From positions 62,001 through 126,000 of the forward strand of contig JACKIQ010000002.1 in NCBI GenBank assembly GCA_020638365.1: a stretch of 64,000 bases of DNA, in the 5' to 3' direction. Positions 24,437-34,025 of the stretch are shown here, piece by piece. Position 1 is the stretch's first letter; each line of letters starts with the position of its first letter. Origin of the DNA: Rhodospirillales bacterium (GTDB lineage: Bacteria > Pseudomonadota > Alphaproteobacteria > Micavibrionales > Micavibrionaceae). The notes beneath the pieces were generated by a model. The model saw only the letters and a list, made by a program, of their open reading frames with translations. It searched no databases and was not told the DNA's origin. The position numbers and the translations under genes were made by a program.

Positions 24437-26893
24437 ATGGCTTTCAGAAGAACTTCGGAAGGACGGGTATTTTTCAAAAGCGACGAAGAGAGCAAACCTG
24501 CCAATGGCGGTCCTCCTCATGACGACCAAGAACCCAGTCGCAGAGACCAGTCCCAGATGCAGATCCTCATTCTGCTGAAATCCCTGAATGCAAAGCTCAT
24601 GGAAACTCAGGACGAGCGCGCTGTCCTGAAGGAAGAACTGACCAAATACCGGGAAGAACTGAAAGCTCTGGAAGAAAAAGCCGAAAGAAGCGAAAAAAGC
24701 TACATTGATCTCGAACAGAAATTCGCGACAAAGCAGAACGAAACCTTCAAAAAAGCCTCACGGGTTGAGGAAACAATCAAGGAAACCGCCAAGGAACTTG
24801 AAACTGCACGGAATCTCGTCGAATCCCTAGAAGGAAAAGCCCAAGATAACGATGAAGCGCTTAAATCAATAAAGGAAGACCTGACCCAGCGGAAAAAACT
24901 GGAAGACGAAATCCTTGCCCTTCACAAAACCCTTGAGGAACAGCAGAAAGAGCAGGCAGAAAAAACAGCTGAAAATATGTCCTCTTTGCTGGCCCTGACC
25001 AAACGGATTGGCGAAAGTGAGGCGCGGCAGGAAGCTCTGGATAACAAGATAGAAGAAGCAACGACCGACTTTCTCAAGCTCGACCGGAAAATCAACAAGG
25101 CCATTGAGGACCGGACCCGCCTACTCAGGAAAATGGAGCGTTTGGAAGAGACCGTGCAGGAAACACGCGAAGCCCTAAACGCCAAGGCAATGGTGCTTTT
25201 GACCAGTAAAGGCCGCATAACCGCAGCAGACTACCCGCAAATAGAGGATGGAACATCCCCCCCTCTCCCCCTGTTGCAGGGCCAGCACGACGACAAAGCA
25301 TCCGGAACCCGTTCTTTCTGGAAGCGCCCGTTTCAGATCGAAGCCTCCGCCCTTATCCTGATTGTAACAATCGGTCTTCTTTTAGGCTGGATGATCAGTG
25401 AACTTAAGCAGCCTCAAAGAGAAACGACACAGCCGGCTGAAGCGTTCGAAAAAATTTCCTGGAATAAACCGCTGGCAGAAGAAGAGACAGACCCTCTGGC
25501 AGATCCGGAATCTTCGGAAATCTCGGAGGTAGACAAGCTGTCTGAAAACAACCGCATCAATCCTGTCGAAACACCCCCCGTTGAGACCGCCATCTTAACC
25601 GAAGACGAGACGCCTCCACCGCCGGAAGAACGGGCGCTTACGGAAACGGAACATCCGACATCTGAAGGAAACTTAGCAAAGGAACAGGCAGATTCAATAG
25701 ACACGGCGATTCAATCCGGAGATGAAAAAACTTTGATGGCCGCGTTCGAGGAAAACCCGGATGCCGTTGCCGCACGCCTGAATGAAATAGAGCCTTCCGG
25801 CCTGACAGAAGGAGACCTCACCTCCCTTCAAGAACCAGAAGAAAGTACGAACGATCCCGTCGCATTGACCGAGCCGGTCCCGGAACAAGAAACAGAAAAG
25901 CTGGCCCCGAAGACACTTAAGGAAAAAATGGCCCCTGACCCTGATCTTCCGGCAGAAATTCGTAAAGTAGAGGAACAGGCTTACGCAGGCGTTGGAGAAG
26001 CTCAACATGATATGGGCGCTTTGTATATCGCCGATCAGGGACCGTTGAAAAAGAATCTCGACAGGGCGATCTTCTGGTTCAGGGAAGCAGCAGACAACGG
26101 AATACCCAACGCCAAGTACAATATGGGCGTGCTTTACCATCAGGGCATCGGGGTTAAACCGGATCTGGACAAGGCGCTTGATCTGTACGCGCAAGCCGCT
26201 TCCCTCGGCCACCCGGAAGCGCAATATAACCTGGGCATCGCTTATATCGGCGGCATTGGTTACCCTTACGATCCCGCTAAAGCGGCAGTAAATTTTGAAA
26301 GTGCCGCCAAGTCCGGAGTTATGGAGGCTGCTTATAATCTCGGCCTTATCTACGAAAATGGCCTTCTGGGTAAACCCCAGCCTGACGAAGCCCTGATGTG
26401 GTACAAGGAGGCAGCCGATAAAGGCAGTCCGGAAGCAAAAGCAGCCCTGGAACAACTGGCAGAATCTCTGGGCATTACGATTCAGGAAGTAAACAGAATC
26501 GTAGACTCTGTTAAATCTGCAAAAAAGGCGGCCCAACCCGATAAGGCAGCTAAAAACGGCCCTTTGCCTTCCGCACCAAAGCCTCCCCAAAAAACGACAA
26601 GCGCGAACAACGCACCTTCAGCCGCACCCCATGGTAAAAGCCCGGCAACTTCAGACACTAAGAACAACATGATCGCTGGCATCCAGTCAGAACTCATGGA
26701 ACGAGGTCTCTACCCCGGCCCTGTAGACGGTAAGATAGGGCCTGTCACCACTGACGCAATCCGCACCTACCAGTCGGCAGCAAACATGGAAACCGTTGAC
26801 GGCAAGCCAACGCAGGAACTCTTGAACTTTATGAAGTCATCCCCGGGCTCGCAGTCTGCAGATTCAAAAGCCCCTCCGAAAAATAACAATTAA
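24437..26893 (+). CDS. PodJ-like polarity protein (coiled coil, TM, Sel1 repeats, peptidoglycan-binding domain)
   Basis: 818 residues from ATG 24437, which has GAGGGG 10 bp upstream; the frame opens at 24272 but that part reads as non-coding leader. Order of parts: charged N terminus, a long cytoplasmic coiled coil (~40-255), one membrane helix (ALILIVTIGLLLGWM, ~303-318), an acidic Pro/Glu/Thr-rich periplasmic linker (~320-515), four Sel1/TPR-like repeats (~518-675, e.g. AQYNLGIAYIGGIG), a Pro/Ala/Lys linker, and a peptidoglycan_binding_1 domain (~745-802, GLYPGPVDGKIGPVTTDAI). This is the layout of Caulobacter PodJ, an organiser of the new cell pole. Sequence-level orthology cannot be tested here; a general Sel1 cell-wall protein is the alternative. 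Confidence 0.75.
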   Translation: MAFRRTSEGRVFFKSDEESKPANGGPPHDDQEPSRRDQSQMQILILLKSLNAKLMETQDERAVLKEELTKYREELKALEEKAERSEKSYIDLEQKFATKQNETFKKASRVEETIKETAKELETARNLVESLEGKAQDNDEALKSIKEDLTQRKKLEDEILALHKTLEEQQKEQAEKTAENMSSLLALTKRIGESEARQEALDNKIEEATTDFLKLDRKINKAIEDRTRLLRKMERLEETVQETREALNAKAMVLLTSKGRITAADYPQIEDGTSPPLPLLQGQHDDKASGTRSFWKRPFQIEASALILIVTIGLLLGWMISELKQPQRETTQPAEAFEKISWNKPLAEEETDPLADPESSEISEVDKLSENNRINPVETPPVETAILTEDETPPPPEERALTETEHPTSEGNLAKEQADSIDTAIQSGDEKTLMAAFEENPDAVAARLNEIEPSGLTEGDLTSLQEPEESTNDPVALTEPVPEQETEKLAPKTLKEKMAPDPDLPAEIRKVEEQAYAGVGEAQHDMGALYIADQGPLKKNLDRAIFWFREAADNGIPNAKYNMGVLYHQGIGVKPDLDKALDLYAQAASLGHPEAQYNLGIAYIGGIGYPYDPAKAAVNFESAAKSGVMEAAYNLGLIYENGLLGKPQPDEALMWYKEAADKGSPEAKAALEQLAESLGITIQEVNRIVDSVKSAKKAAQPDKAAKNGPLPSAPKPPQKTTSANNAPSAAPHGKSPATSDTKNNMIAGIQSELMERGLYPGPVDGKIGPVTTDAIRTYQSAANMETVDGKPTQELLNFMKSSPGSQSADSKAPPKNNN

Positions 26894-27774
26894 CTAATAA
26901 TCGTTCCAGTCTTGACCCACCAGCTTGGTCTTTTTTCGCTGATATTGGCGGCCGCCGCTCTAGCTTCCCTCGCATTTTCGAATAAACCAAAACATGTCGC
27001 CCCCGACCCGGATACGCGGTTAACAAGACATCCCTCCTGCTCACCGAGAACATGCAGACAGTCTGAAATTCCTGGGACAACGCGTAAGGAGGCCTCAAGC
27101 AATGAATTTCGGGTCTCCGCTAAAAATGCACTGACGTGGCGCACACTGGTAAACCTCTCAGGCAAAGTGACTGCCTTTTCATAGTCCCCGTCAAACTCTC
27201 GAAAAACATCAGCAGTAATGCATGGGACAAGCGGGTTAACGAGCACAACGGGGATATCTGGCAAGCGGGGAACCTTTTCCAGAATTTCCCCCACCCCTTT
27301 GACCTGAGCCGCTTTTGCCCTCCAACACACAGGCATATCTGCCCCCAACCGAGCCAAAAGTGACGGCAGATATTCTGGTATGGCCTCTACTTTCCACAAC
27401 TCAAGCATACCACGGATGACCGCCGCCGCATCCGTAGAACCGCCGCCTATCCCCGAAGCAAGAGGAAGGTTTTTCTCAAGATGAATACGAACATTCGGCT
27501 CTTTCCCGGCCGCTTGCGCTAAGGCCCTTGCCGCGCGTACAACAATGTTATGAGACTGCCCTGAAGAATCAAGCTCCCCCTTCGAAAAACTGTCGCTAAA
27601 AGGACCCGTTACGGAAAAAGACAGACCTTGGCAAAAACCTATGTCAACCACATCGCCGATATCAGCGAACGCAACAAGAGAGTCAAGCAAATGATAGCCA
27701 TCCACTCTTTTCCCGGTTATGTGAAGAAAAAGATTGATCTTTGCGGGGGCGAAAACACGTATAGAATCTCCCAT
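26890..27774 (-). CDS. ispE: 4-diphosphocytidyl-2-C-methyl-D-erythritol kinase
   Basis: 294 residues of the GHMP kinase family: N-terminal FAPAKINLFLHITGKRVDGYHLLDSLV, the ATP loop LPLASGIGGGSTDAAAVIR (residues ~98-116), and the C-terminal MSGSGAT-like segment RVSGSGATCFGLF. IspE phosphorylates CDP-methylerythritol in the non-mevalonate isoprenoid pathway. It is 36 bp downstream of the TPR gene on the same strand, a common alphaproteobacterial pair. The stop overlaps the convergent podJ-like gene by 4 bp. Confidence 0.96.
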   Translation of the reverse strand: MGDSIRVFAPAKINLFLHITGKRVDGYHLLDSLVAFADIGDVVDIGFCQGLSFSVTGPFSDSFSKGELDSSGQSHNIVVRAARALAQAAGKEPNVRIHLEKNLPLASGIGGGSTDAAAVIRGMLELWKVEAIPEYLPSLLARLGADMPVCWRAKAAQVKGVGEILEKVPRLPDIPVVLVNPLVPCITADVFREFDGDYEKAVTLPERFTSVRHVSAFLAETRNSLLEASLRVVPGISDCLHVLGEQEGCLVNRVSGSGATCFGLFENAREARAAAANISEKRPSWWVKTGTIIS

Positions 27775-27810
27775 TTATTCCGCCGACCCTGAAAAGCCCT
27801 TATTCAAACA

Positions 27811-29625
27811 CTATTTCGGGGACACGCTTTGTGCGCTCGAACCGTTTGCCTTCTGCGTATCCGTCCCCAGTAAAGCCAATCCGGAATCATCGGCAAGACC
27901 AGACACCAGCTTTTCCTCTATTTCAGCAATAAGCTTTGCATCCTCACTATGGTTTTTTGCGCGCCTCCACTGGAATCTGGCCTCCATCTTCCGGTCTACG
28001 CGCCAATAAGCGTCCCCTAGGTGATCGTTGATAACAGGATCGTAAGGTAAAAGAGAAACAGCCCGCTCCAGTGCAGGAACAGCCTCTTTAAACTTGCCAA
28101 GACGATACAACACCCATCCGAGTGAGTCGGTAATATATCCATCGTCGGGCCGCAGCGTCGAAGCCTTGCGGATCATGCCCAGAGCCTCCCCCAGATTCAT
28201 GCCGCGGTCCGCCCATGCATACCCGAGATAATTCAGGATATAAGGTTGATCCGGCTTGTACTTTAGAGCCTGAGAAAGATCTTTCTCGGCGGCATCCCAG
28301 TTCCCTTCACGCTCATAGGACATACCGCGCAGATAAAGCAGGTGCCAGTACTTTTCGGGAACAGTACCACCCAGAATGTCCTCAGCGCGCGTATAGGCTT
28401 CGATAGACTGCGCAAACTTTTCCTGGCGTCTGTAAATGTCGCCGATCTTGATCTGCGCCTCCAAATCACCGTTCTCGCCTGCTAACTTGGCCAGAATCTT
28501 CAGCGCATCATCAAAGCGTCCGAGGCTCTCATATGAATCGGCGATATTCCTCTGCGCATCCGCAAAGTATTTATTGTCTTTATCGACATCCAGAAAATGT
28601 GAAATTGCTTCTTCATGGCGATCATGCCTTGTGGCGATATATCCGAGTAAAAAACGGACTTCCGTAAGGTTTGGATCGAGATAAAGCGCCATAGATGCCA
28701 TAACACGCGCGCTTTCGTCGTTCCCCTCCTGATACAGGACCTTGGAAATATCAAAAAACGCCAGAGCCAGACCCTCTTTAGGACTTTCGAGGCTTTTAAA
28801 AATGTCTTGCCCCTTCCCGGCTTTAACACTCTTGATCTTTTCATGAATATCCCCGTCATTCGGCCATTCTTTGGCGACGGCTTCATAATATTCAAGCGCC
28901 TTGCCCTTATCCCCCAATCGCGCGTAAAGATCCCCGACACGCTCGAAATCCCCTGTTGAAACCCCCTCAGATTCAGCATACCGCTTGAGAAGCTTGGCCA
29001 TCTCCTCAGTGTTCTTAAGGTAATCAGCAATCAGAATGCCGTGATAAAGCTGGAGTGGATTGTTCTGTAAACGCGCAACATCAAGCTTGCTCATTCCGGC
29101 CTTAACCCAGCTGTCGATAACAGGAGCGATAAAGGCCGTCATCTCATCATGAGGGGTATTCAAAATAAGTTCCGCAGCGAGCTGGTACTTCTTCTTGCTG
29201 ACCGCATCAATTATCAGAAAAACCTGCGCCACGCTGTTCCGCGAATTTGGATCAAGCTTGACGATTCTTTCTGCCAGTTGAATAGCCCGCTCAGGCTTGC
29301 CTCCACCCATGGAAATAATCATTGCCCGCCGCAAAACGTTAGGGTCGGAAACGCCGGCAGCAACCAACTGGTCTAAAAAGACATTGGCCTGTTCCCAGTC
29401 ATGGCGAGCCTGCGCAAACCGTGCTGAAAGATAAGCCCCCGCATGCGGTTGTATGGGCGTAAAAAGCGGCTCCTTAACGGGTTTTACCACCGCCCCGCTA
29501 ACGGAATCCTGAGACTGCTGCCCCTCTTCAACACTGGAGAGAGCGATATACGCCTTGGATTCTAAGGCCCCGGCAGCGCATAAGAACAAGGCACATCCCG
29601 CTATAAGAACAAAAGAAAAACGCAT
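27811..29625 (-). CDS. Large periplasmic TPR protein
   Basis: 604 residues from ATG 29625 (AAGGGA about 9 bp upstream; the frame opens at 29652). Signal peptide MRFSFVLIAGCALFLCAAGA; a Cys in this segment could be read as a lipobox but does not fit well. The rest is a chain of tetratricopeptide units: early units (~75-260), then clear ones such as GDLYARLGDKGKALEYYEAVAKEWPND, and the C-terminal PYILNYLGYAWADRGMNLGEALGMIRKASTLRPDDGYITDSLGWVLYRLGKFKEAVPALE. Homologues are widespread just upstream of ispE in alphaproteobacteria. Scaffold or assembly role is inferred. Confidence 0.9.
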   Translation of the reverse strand: MRFSFVLIAGCALFLCAAGALESKAYIALSSVEEGQQSQDSVSGAVVKPVKEPLFTPIQPHAGAYLSARFAQARHDWEQANVFLDQLVAAGVSDPNVLRRAMIISMGGGKPERAIQLAERIVKLDPNSRNSVAQVFLIIDAVSKKKYQLAAELILNTPHDEMTAFIAPVIDSWVKAGMSKLDVARLQNNPLQLYHGILIADYLKNTEEMAKLLKRYAESEGVSTGDFERVGDLYARLGDKGKALEYYEAVAKEWPNDGDIHEKIKSVKAGKGQDIFKSLESPKEGLALAFFDISKVLYQEGNDESARVMASMALYLDPNLTEVRFLLGYIATRHDRHEEAISHFLDVDKDNKYFADAQRNIADSYESLGRFDDALKILAKLAGENGDLEAQIKIGDIYRRQEKFAQSIEAYTRAEDILGGTVPEKYWHLLYLRGMSYEREGNWDAAEKDLSQALKYKPDQPYILNYLGYAWADRGMNLGEALGMIRKASTLRPDDGYITDSLGWVLYRLGKFKEAVPALERAVSLLPYDPVINDHLGDAYWRVDRKMEARFQWRRAKNHSEDAKLIAEIEEKLVSGLADDSGLALLGTDTQKANGSSAQSVSPK

Positions 29626-29703
29626 AGATAAAATCCCTTCACACTCCACCATAACCTTTTGTCATTATTTGTACAAAAGTATTTAAAAAAACCCTGTAAA
29701 TCC

Positions 29704-31365
29704 TTACATTCCGGGATAATTCGGCCCGTCACCGCCTTGGGGTACAACCCAGTCGATATTTTGTGAAGGGTCTTTAATATCACATGTTTTGCAGTGGACG
29801 CAGTTCTGGCTGTTGATCTGAAATTTGGGATTGCCCTGCTCGTCCTTGACAACCTCATATACAGCGGCCGGACAGTATCGCTGGGCAGGCTCGGCATATT
29901 CTGGCAGATTGACGCTGATAGGGACATTCGGGTCTTTCAGTTTAAGATGAACCGGCTGCCCCTCCGCATGATTGGTATTAGAAAGCTGGACGGAACTCAA
30001 CCGATCAAACGTCAGGATACCGTCAGGCTTGGCGTATTCAAGCCGTTCGCAGTCGGCAGCCTTTTTGAGTTGTTTATAATCCGCATGATTACGCAGGGTC
30101 CAGGGCGACACCCCCCGTACAAGGGTCTCCCATGCGGCATTGATAAGGCCCGCCCACAGGCCGTAACGAAAGCCTGGACGGATATTGCGCACAGCCCTTA
30201 ACTCCGGCCAAATCCAGCTTTTCCTGAGATTATGAAGATAACTGGAACACTCCAGCCCGTATGCGCCCTCTTGCTCCCCTGTCGCGTGCAAAAGTGAAAA
30301 AACGCTCTCGGCCGCTACCATGCCAGATTTCATGGCCGTATGATTTCCCTTGATCTTGGGAACGTTCAGAAAACCAGCCGTATCGCCTATTAATACGCCC
30401 CCCGGAAAACTTGGGTTGGGTAAAGATTGTATCCCCCCCTCGACAAGGGCGCGCGCACCATAAGCGACCCTGCGCCCGCCCTCAAGAACCTTGCGTATCT
30501 CGGGATGCGTCTTGAGACGCTGCATTTCCTCAAACGGAGACAAATAAGGATTCTGATAATCTAGCCCGATAACAAAACCGATGGAAACAAGATTGTTTTC
30601 CATATGATACAACCATGACCCGCCGTAGGTTTTACGATCCAGGGGCCATCCAATGGTATGCAACACTTCTCCGGGACAAGACTTCTCTGGTAAAATCTCC
30701 CACAATTCCTTGATGCCCAGCCCGTAGGTCTGAGGATCACAGTCCTTGCGAAGATCGTACTTGGCAATCAAGGTCTTGGTCAGGGAACCATGACAGCCTT
30801 CCGCTAAAACGGTTTGCCGCGCATGGAGCTCAACGCCGGCCTCAAAAGCCTCCCCCTTGCTCCCATCCTTATTCAACCCCATATCGCCCGTAGCGACACC
30901 TAAGACAGCTCCCCCCTCATCATAAAGTACCTCGGCTGCTGCAAAACCGGGAAAAATCTCTACACCAAGAGCTTCAGCCTGCTCACCAAGCCAACGCACA
31001 AAATTGCCAAGAGAAATGATGTAATTGCCCGTGTTATGCATCTGCGGTGGAGTGGGCAGACGATACCCCCTGCGGGCCGTCAAAAACAAAAAACGATCGC
31101 TCTTTGCAACTGTTTTGAGAGGAGCGCCCCGCTCTTTCCAATCCGGAAACAGTTCGACCAGCGCACGAGTCTCGAAAACGGCGCCCGATAAAATATGCGC
31201 ACCAAGCTCCGAACCTTTCTCAAGGACACATACGGAAACTTCGCGCCCCGACTCTGCTGCGAGTTGCTTAAGCCTTATGGCGCAAGAAATACCGGCCGGA
31301 CCACCGCCAACGACCACGACATCATACTCCATGACTTCCCGGCCGGTTCTCAAAGCTTCTGGCAT
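29704..31365 (-). CDS. etfD: Electron transfer flavoprotein-ubiquinone oxidoreductase
   Basis: 553 residues, the family length. The FAD-binding fold is at the N terminus (YDVVVVGGGPAGISCAIRLKQL), with SGAVFE and the ubiquinone/FAD-domain segments, and the C-terminal 4Fe-4S ferredoxin-like domain (CPAAVYEV ... NSQNCVHCKTCDIKDPSQNIDWV). It passes electrons from ETF (fatty-acid and amino-acid oxidation) to ubiquinone at the inner membrane. The ATG at 31365 is preceded by GGGAGGGAAG. etfA/etfB are not in the window. Confidence 0.97.
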   Translation of the reverse strand: MPEALRTGREVMEYDVVVVGGGPAGISCAIRLKQLAAESGREVSVCVLEKGSELGAHILSGAVFETRALVELFPDWKERGAPLKTVAKSDRFLFLTARRGYRLPTPPQMHNTGNYIISLGNFVRWLGEQAEALGVEIFPGFAAAEVLYDEGGAVLGVATGDMGLNKDGSKGEAFEAGVELHARQTVLAEGCHGSLTKTLIAKYDLRKDCDPQTYGLGIKELWEILPEKSCPGEVLHTIGWPLDRKTYGGSWLYHMENNLVSIGFVIGLDYQNPYLSPFEEMQRLKTHPEIRKVLEGGRRVAYGARALVEGGIQSLPNPSFPGGVLIGDTAGFLNVPKIKGNHTAMKSGMVAAESVFSLLHATGEQEGAYGLECSSYLHNLRKSWIWPELRAVRNIRPGFRYGLWAGLINAAWETLVRGVSPWTLRNHADYKQLKKAADCERLEYAKPDGILTFDRLSSVQLSNTNHAEGQPVHLKLKDPNVPISVNLPEYAEPAQRYCPAAVYEVVKDEQGNPKFQINSQNCVHCKTCDIKDPSQNIDWVVPQGGDGPNYPGM

Positions 31366-31469
31366 ATCCGTGTCTTCCCTCCCAGAAAAAACCTTCCGTG
31401 ATTAGAGCAAAAATGTTCAAAAAAATTAATTTATATCTATTTTGTTAAAATAAATTCAAAATAAGAAAT

Positions 31470-31483
31470 TTGATTGATATCAA
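31470..31483 (+). promoter_or_regulatory. Perfect FNR-type box before the usp gene
   Basis: TTGAT-TGAT-ATCAA matches the FNR/Anr/FnrL consensus TTGAT-N4-ATCAA exactly. Its centre (31476.5) placed at -41.5 predicts a start of transcription near 31518, with TATTAA at 31505-31510 as the -10, 46 bp before the usp start. This is the geometry of a class II activated promoter. The box could also affect divergent etfD. Confidence 0.7.
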
Positions 31484-31563
31484 TGCACAAATTACATTTT
31501 AATTTATTAAATACGACAGAATAAGTAATTGTAAAAAAGATATTTTCGAAAGAAGTTACCATA

Positions 31564-32430
31564 ATGATAAAAAGTATTTTATTGGCAACGGACTTATCAC
31601 CCCAGTCTGACCGGGCGATGGAAAGAGCCATAAAACTCGCTGTTGAAAAAAAATGTGAGTTGCATATCCTGCACATTGTACCCAACTATATCGCCAAAAA
31701 ACTCAGCTCCTCTCTCAAAACGGAAACCGAGGAACTTTTAAAATCATTTATTGCTGATTACAAAGAGTCAAAAAAACTCAAAGTTAAAACAACGGTTTCT
31801 CAACAAAACCAGTCCGTTTATGCTGAAATTTTGGCCTGCGCCCATAAGGTAAAAGCCAGCCTGATAGTGATGGGACTTCATCGCAAGACAAGTCTTCCCG
31901 ATATGTTCATCGGGACAACGGCTGAAAGGGTCGTACGCAAGGGCGCATGGCCGGTGCTGCTCGTAAAAAACAAACCTGTTGGTCCATATAGGAACGTTGT
32001 CTGCGCGACGGATTTCTCGACGAGCGCCCGGCAAGCGTTGCGTCTGGCCGTAGATTTTTCGCCATCCGCGAAGTTCCACGCAATTCACGCCTATGAAATT
32101 CCTGTATATGCAATAGAGACAGGCCCGATTTATCTGGAAACAAAAGCCGCCGTTCTGGAACAGGACCAGAAGGCTTTGGACAAGTTTATAGAAACCGAAT
32201 GTAAATCCTTCGTACGTAAATATAAGAAGATGTCCCTTGCCCTGAGCGGCAAGCTTGTAAACGCCCCGGTACTGGAATCGATCAACAAGCATATAAAAAA
32301 TACCAAAGCTGACCTTCTGACATTAGGCGCGCACGGTCGTGCCGGGTTCGCCCACGCGCTTCTGGGAAGTCTGGCCGGAACCCTTCTTGCAGACCCGCCC
32401 TGTGACATTCTTGTCGCGAGGGAGAAATGA
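31564..32430 (+). CDS. Universal stress protein, tandem UspA domains
   Basis: 288 residues with two Usp domains. Domain 1 (~1-140) begins IKSILLATDLSPQSDRAMERA and ends MGLHRKTSLPDMFIGTTAERVVRKGAWPVLLVKN; domain 2 (~145-288) begins YRNVVCATDFSTSARQALRLA and ends with LTLGAHGRAGFAHALLGSLAGTLLADPPCDILVARE, close to the ATP-binding G-x2-G-x9-G-S motif. Such tandem proteins are often induced by oxygen limitation, which fits the perfect FNR box 80 bp upstream. Its stop overlaps the PH-domain gene start by 4 bp (ATGA), so the two are translationally coupled. Confidence 0.92.
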   Translation: MIKSILLATDLSPQSDRAMERAIKLAVEKKCELHILHIVPNYIAKKLSSSLKTETEELLKSFIADYKESKKLKVKTTVSQQNQSVYAEILACAHKVKASLIVMGLHRKTSLPDMFIGTTAERVVRKGAWPVLLVKNKPVGPYRNVVCATDFSTSARQALRLAVDFSPSAKFHAIHAYEIPVYAIETGPIYLETKAAVLEQDQKALDKFIETECKSFVRKYKKMSLALSGKLVNAPVLESINKHIKNTKADLLTLGAHGRAGFAHALLGSLAGTLLADPPCDILVAREK

Positions 32431-33155
32431 GTTACGTCCGCAAGGTCATCGGCAGTGATGAAAAGCTTCTCGCGACATTTCGCCCTCACTGGATTTATTT
32501 TCTGGAAGCAGGTCTGTGGTTGGTCGGCCTGAGTGCAATAGGATTCATTCTTGATTACTACCTCTACGCCTTCCTGACCCGCAACGCAGTGCATTTTAAT
32601 GTAGACCTCTACTTTATAGTGTTTACGGAGAGCTTTACCCCGATACCATGGATATTCGTCTTCACAGGCTTCGCAATCTTCATCCCCCTGTATTTGACCT
32701 ATATTTCGACTGAAGTCGGCCTGACAAACCAGAGAATCGTCTACAAACGAGGTTTTATGTTTGTGGAGATTGACCAGGTCGACCTTGAAGATATTCGAAG
32801 CGAGCATGTCATTCACGGCTGGTTTGGCTGGCTTTTGGGCTACGGCCGAATTAGGCTCGACTGTCGTTTTGTGGATGATGTCATCCTGCCTGCCATTCGC
32901 AACCCCTACCGGCTGGTCAAGGCTTCGCATACGGCGCGCCTTAAAAATCCGCAAATTAACTACGGGCAGGACGAATTCTGGACCAATCAGGAAAAGATCG
33001 AAAAGGCCCGCAGCGACGCACGCGCACGGAACAAGATCAGGACCTTGAAAGAAAAGGTAAAAGGCAGTTTCGGCAAGGCTTCGACCAAAAAAGCAGCTAA
33101 CAAGTATAAAGGACCGGAGACGTCGGAAAAAGGCCCGCCGTCAAAGGCCGCCTGA
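32427..33155 (+). CDS. Bacterial PH-domain (YdbS-like) membrane protein
   Basis: 242 residues: a short N terminus (VRKVIGSDEKLLATFRPHW), two membrane helices (~25-50 and ~70-95), then a bPH2 domain (TEVGLTNQRIVYKRGFMFVEIDQVDLEDIRSEHVIHGWFGWLLGYGRIRL, ~97-150), then a basic Lys-rich tail. Homologues are small inner-membrane proteins of poorly known function. Coupling to a universal stress gene behind an FNR box suggests a low-oxygen role. The stop is 3 bp from the convergent bdhA stop. Confidence 0.85.
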   Translation: MSYVRKVIGSDEKLLATFRPHWIYFLEAGLWLVGLSAIGFILDYYLYAFLTRNAVHFNVDLYFIVFTESFTPIPWIFVFTGFAIFIPLYLTYISTEVGLTNQRIVYKRGFMFVEIDQVDLEDIRSEHVIHGWFGWLLGYGRIRLDCRFVDDVILPAIRNPYRLVKASHTARLKNPQINYGQDEFWTNQEKIEKARSDARARNKIRTLKEKVKGSFGKASTKKAANKYKGPETSEKGPPSKAA

Positions 33156-33158
33156 ACA

Positions 33159-33938
33159 TCAGGCCGCCGTCCAGCCCCCGTCTATGGGTATAGCCGCGCC
33201 GGTAATATTTTCGGCTGTATCCGAACACAGGAAAAGCGCAAGCCCGGCCACCTGTTCGATCGTAACAAATTTCTTGGTCCACTGCGCGGCCAGCAAAACA
33301 GTCTTGATAACCTCATCTTCGCTGATACCGCGCGCCTTGGCCGTATCCTTGACCTGTCCCTCGACAAGCGGTGTCCAGACATAACCGGGACAGATGGCAT
33401 TACAAGTGATGTTGTCCTGCGCGACCTCAAGTGCAATTGTCTTGGTAAAACCGTATACGCCGTGCTTGGCGGCGACATAAGCGCTCTTGAACGGCGAAGC
33501 GACCAGCGCGTGCGCCGATGCGATATTGATAATCCGGCCCCACCCCTGCTTTCTGATAACGGGCAGGGCATGACGCACAACATGGAAACCCGCGGAAAGA
33601 TTGATTGCCAGGATCGCGTCCCACTTTTCCGGCGGGAAATCCTGAACGGGCGATACAAACTGTATGCCCGCATTATTGACAACAATATCAACCCCGCCCA
33701 TAACCTCTGCGGCGTCTCTAACTAAGGTTTCGATCTGCTCGGGCTTGGTCATATCCGCGCCGCTATAATGCGCTCTGACTCCCCTGCCCTCGATATCCTT
33801 GCGCAGCTTCTCTATCTCATCGGGTGTCCCGAACCCGTTCATGACAATGTTAATGCCTGCGTCAGCAAACGCCCGCGCAATCCCAAGTCCGATCCCGCTG
33901 GTCGAACCTGTAATAAGCGCCGTCTTTCCTTTGAGCAT
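33159..33938 (-). CDS. bdhA: 3-hydroxybutyrate dehydrogenase (SDR family)
   Basis: 259 residues of the classical short-chain dehydrogenase fold: the NAD-binding TGSTSGIGLGIA (residues ~11-22), NNAGIQFVSPV, the catalytic Ser/Tyr/Lys (NIASAHALVASPFKSAYVAAKHG) and the product-specific CNAICPGYVWTPLVEGQ. The VxxPxQDFPPEKWD and the C-terminal end ITGAAIPIDGGWTA match D-3-hydroxybutyrate dehydrogenase closely. It interconverts 3-hydroxybutyrate and acetoacetate in polyhydroxybutyrate or ketone metabolism. Confidence 0.92.
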   Translation of the reverse strand: MLKGKTALITGSTSGIGLGIARAFADAGINIVMNGFGTPDEIEKLRKDIEGRGVRAHYSGADMTKPEQIETLVRDAAEVMGGVDIVVNNAGIQFVSPVQDFPPEKWDAILAINLSAGFHVVRHALPVIRKQGWGRIINIASAHALVASPFKSAYVAAKHGVYGFTKTIALEVAQDNITCNAICPGYVWTPLVEGQVKDTAKARGISEDEVIKTVLLAAQWTKKFVTIEQVAGLALFLCSDTAENITGAAIPIDGGWTAA

Positions 33939-34025
33939 TCATACCCCCTGCATGCGTATATATGACCTGATAGGCAATAAACAGATAAGAAACGATGTCA
34001 GAAGAAACTTGGAATGTCAAAGCCC

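Noticed and set aside
33148..33163. GCCTGA-ACA-TCAGGC hairpin over the convergent stops of the PH-domain gene and bdhA
   Set aside because: Short stem and no T-run on either strand, so not called a terminator.
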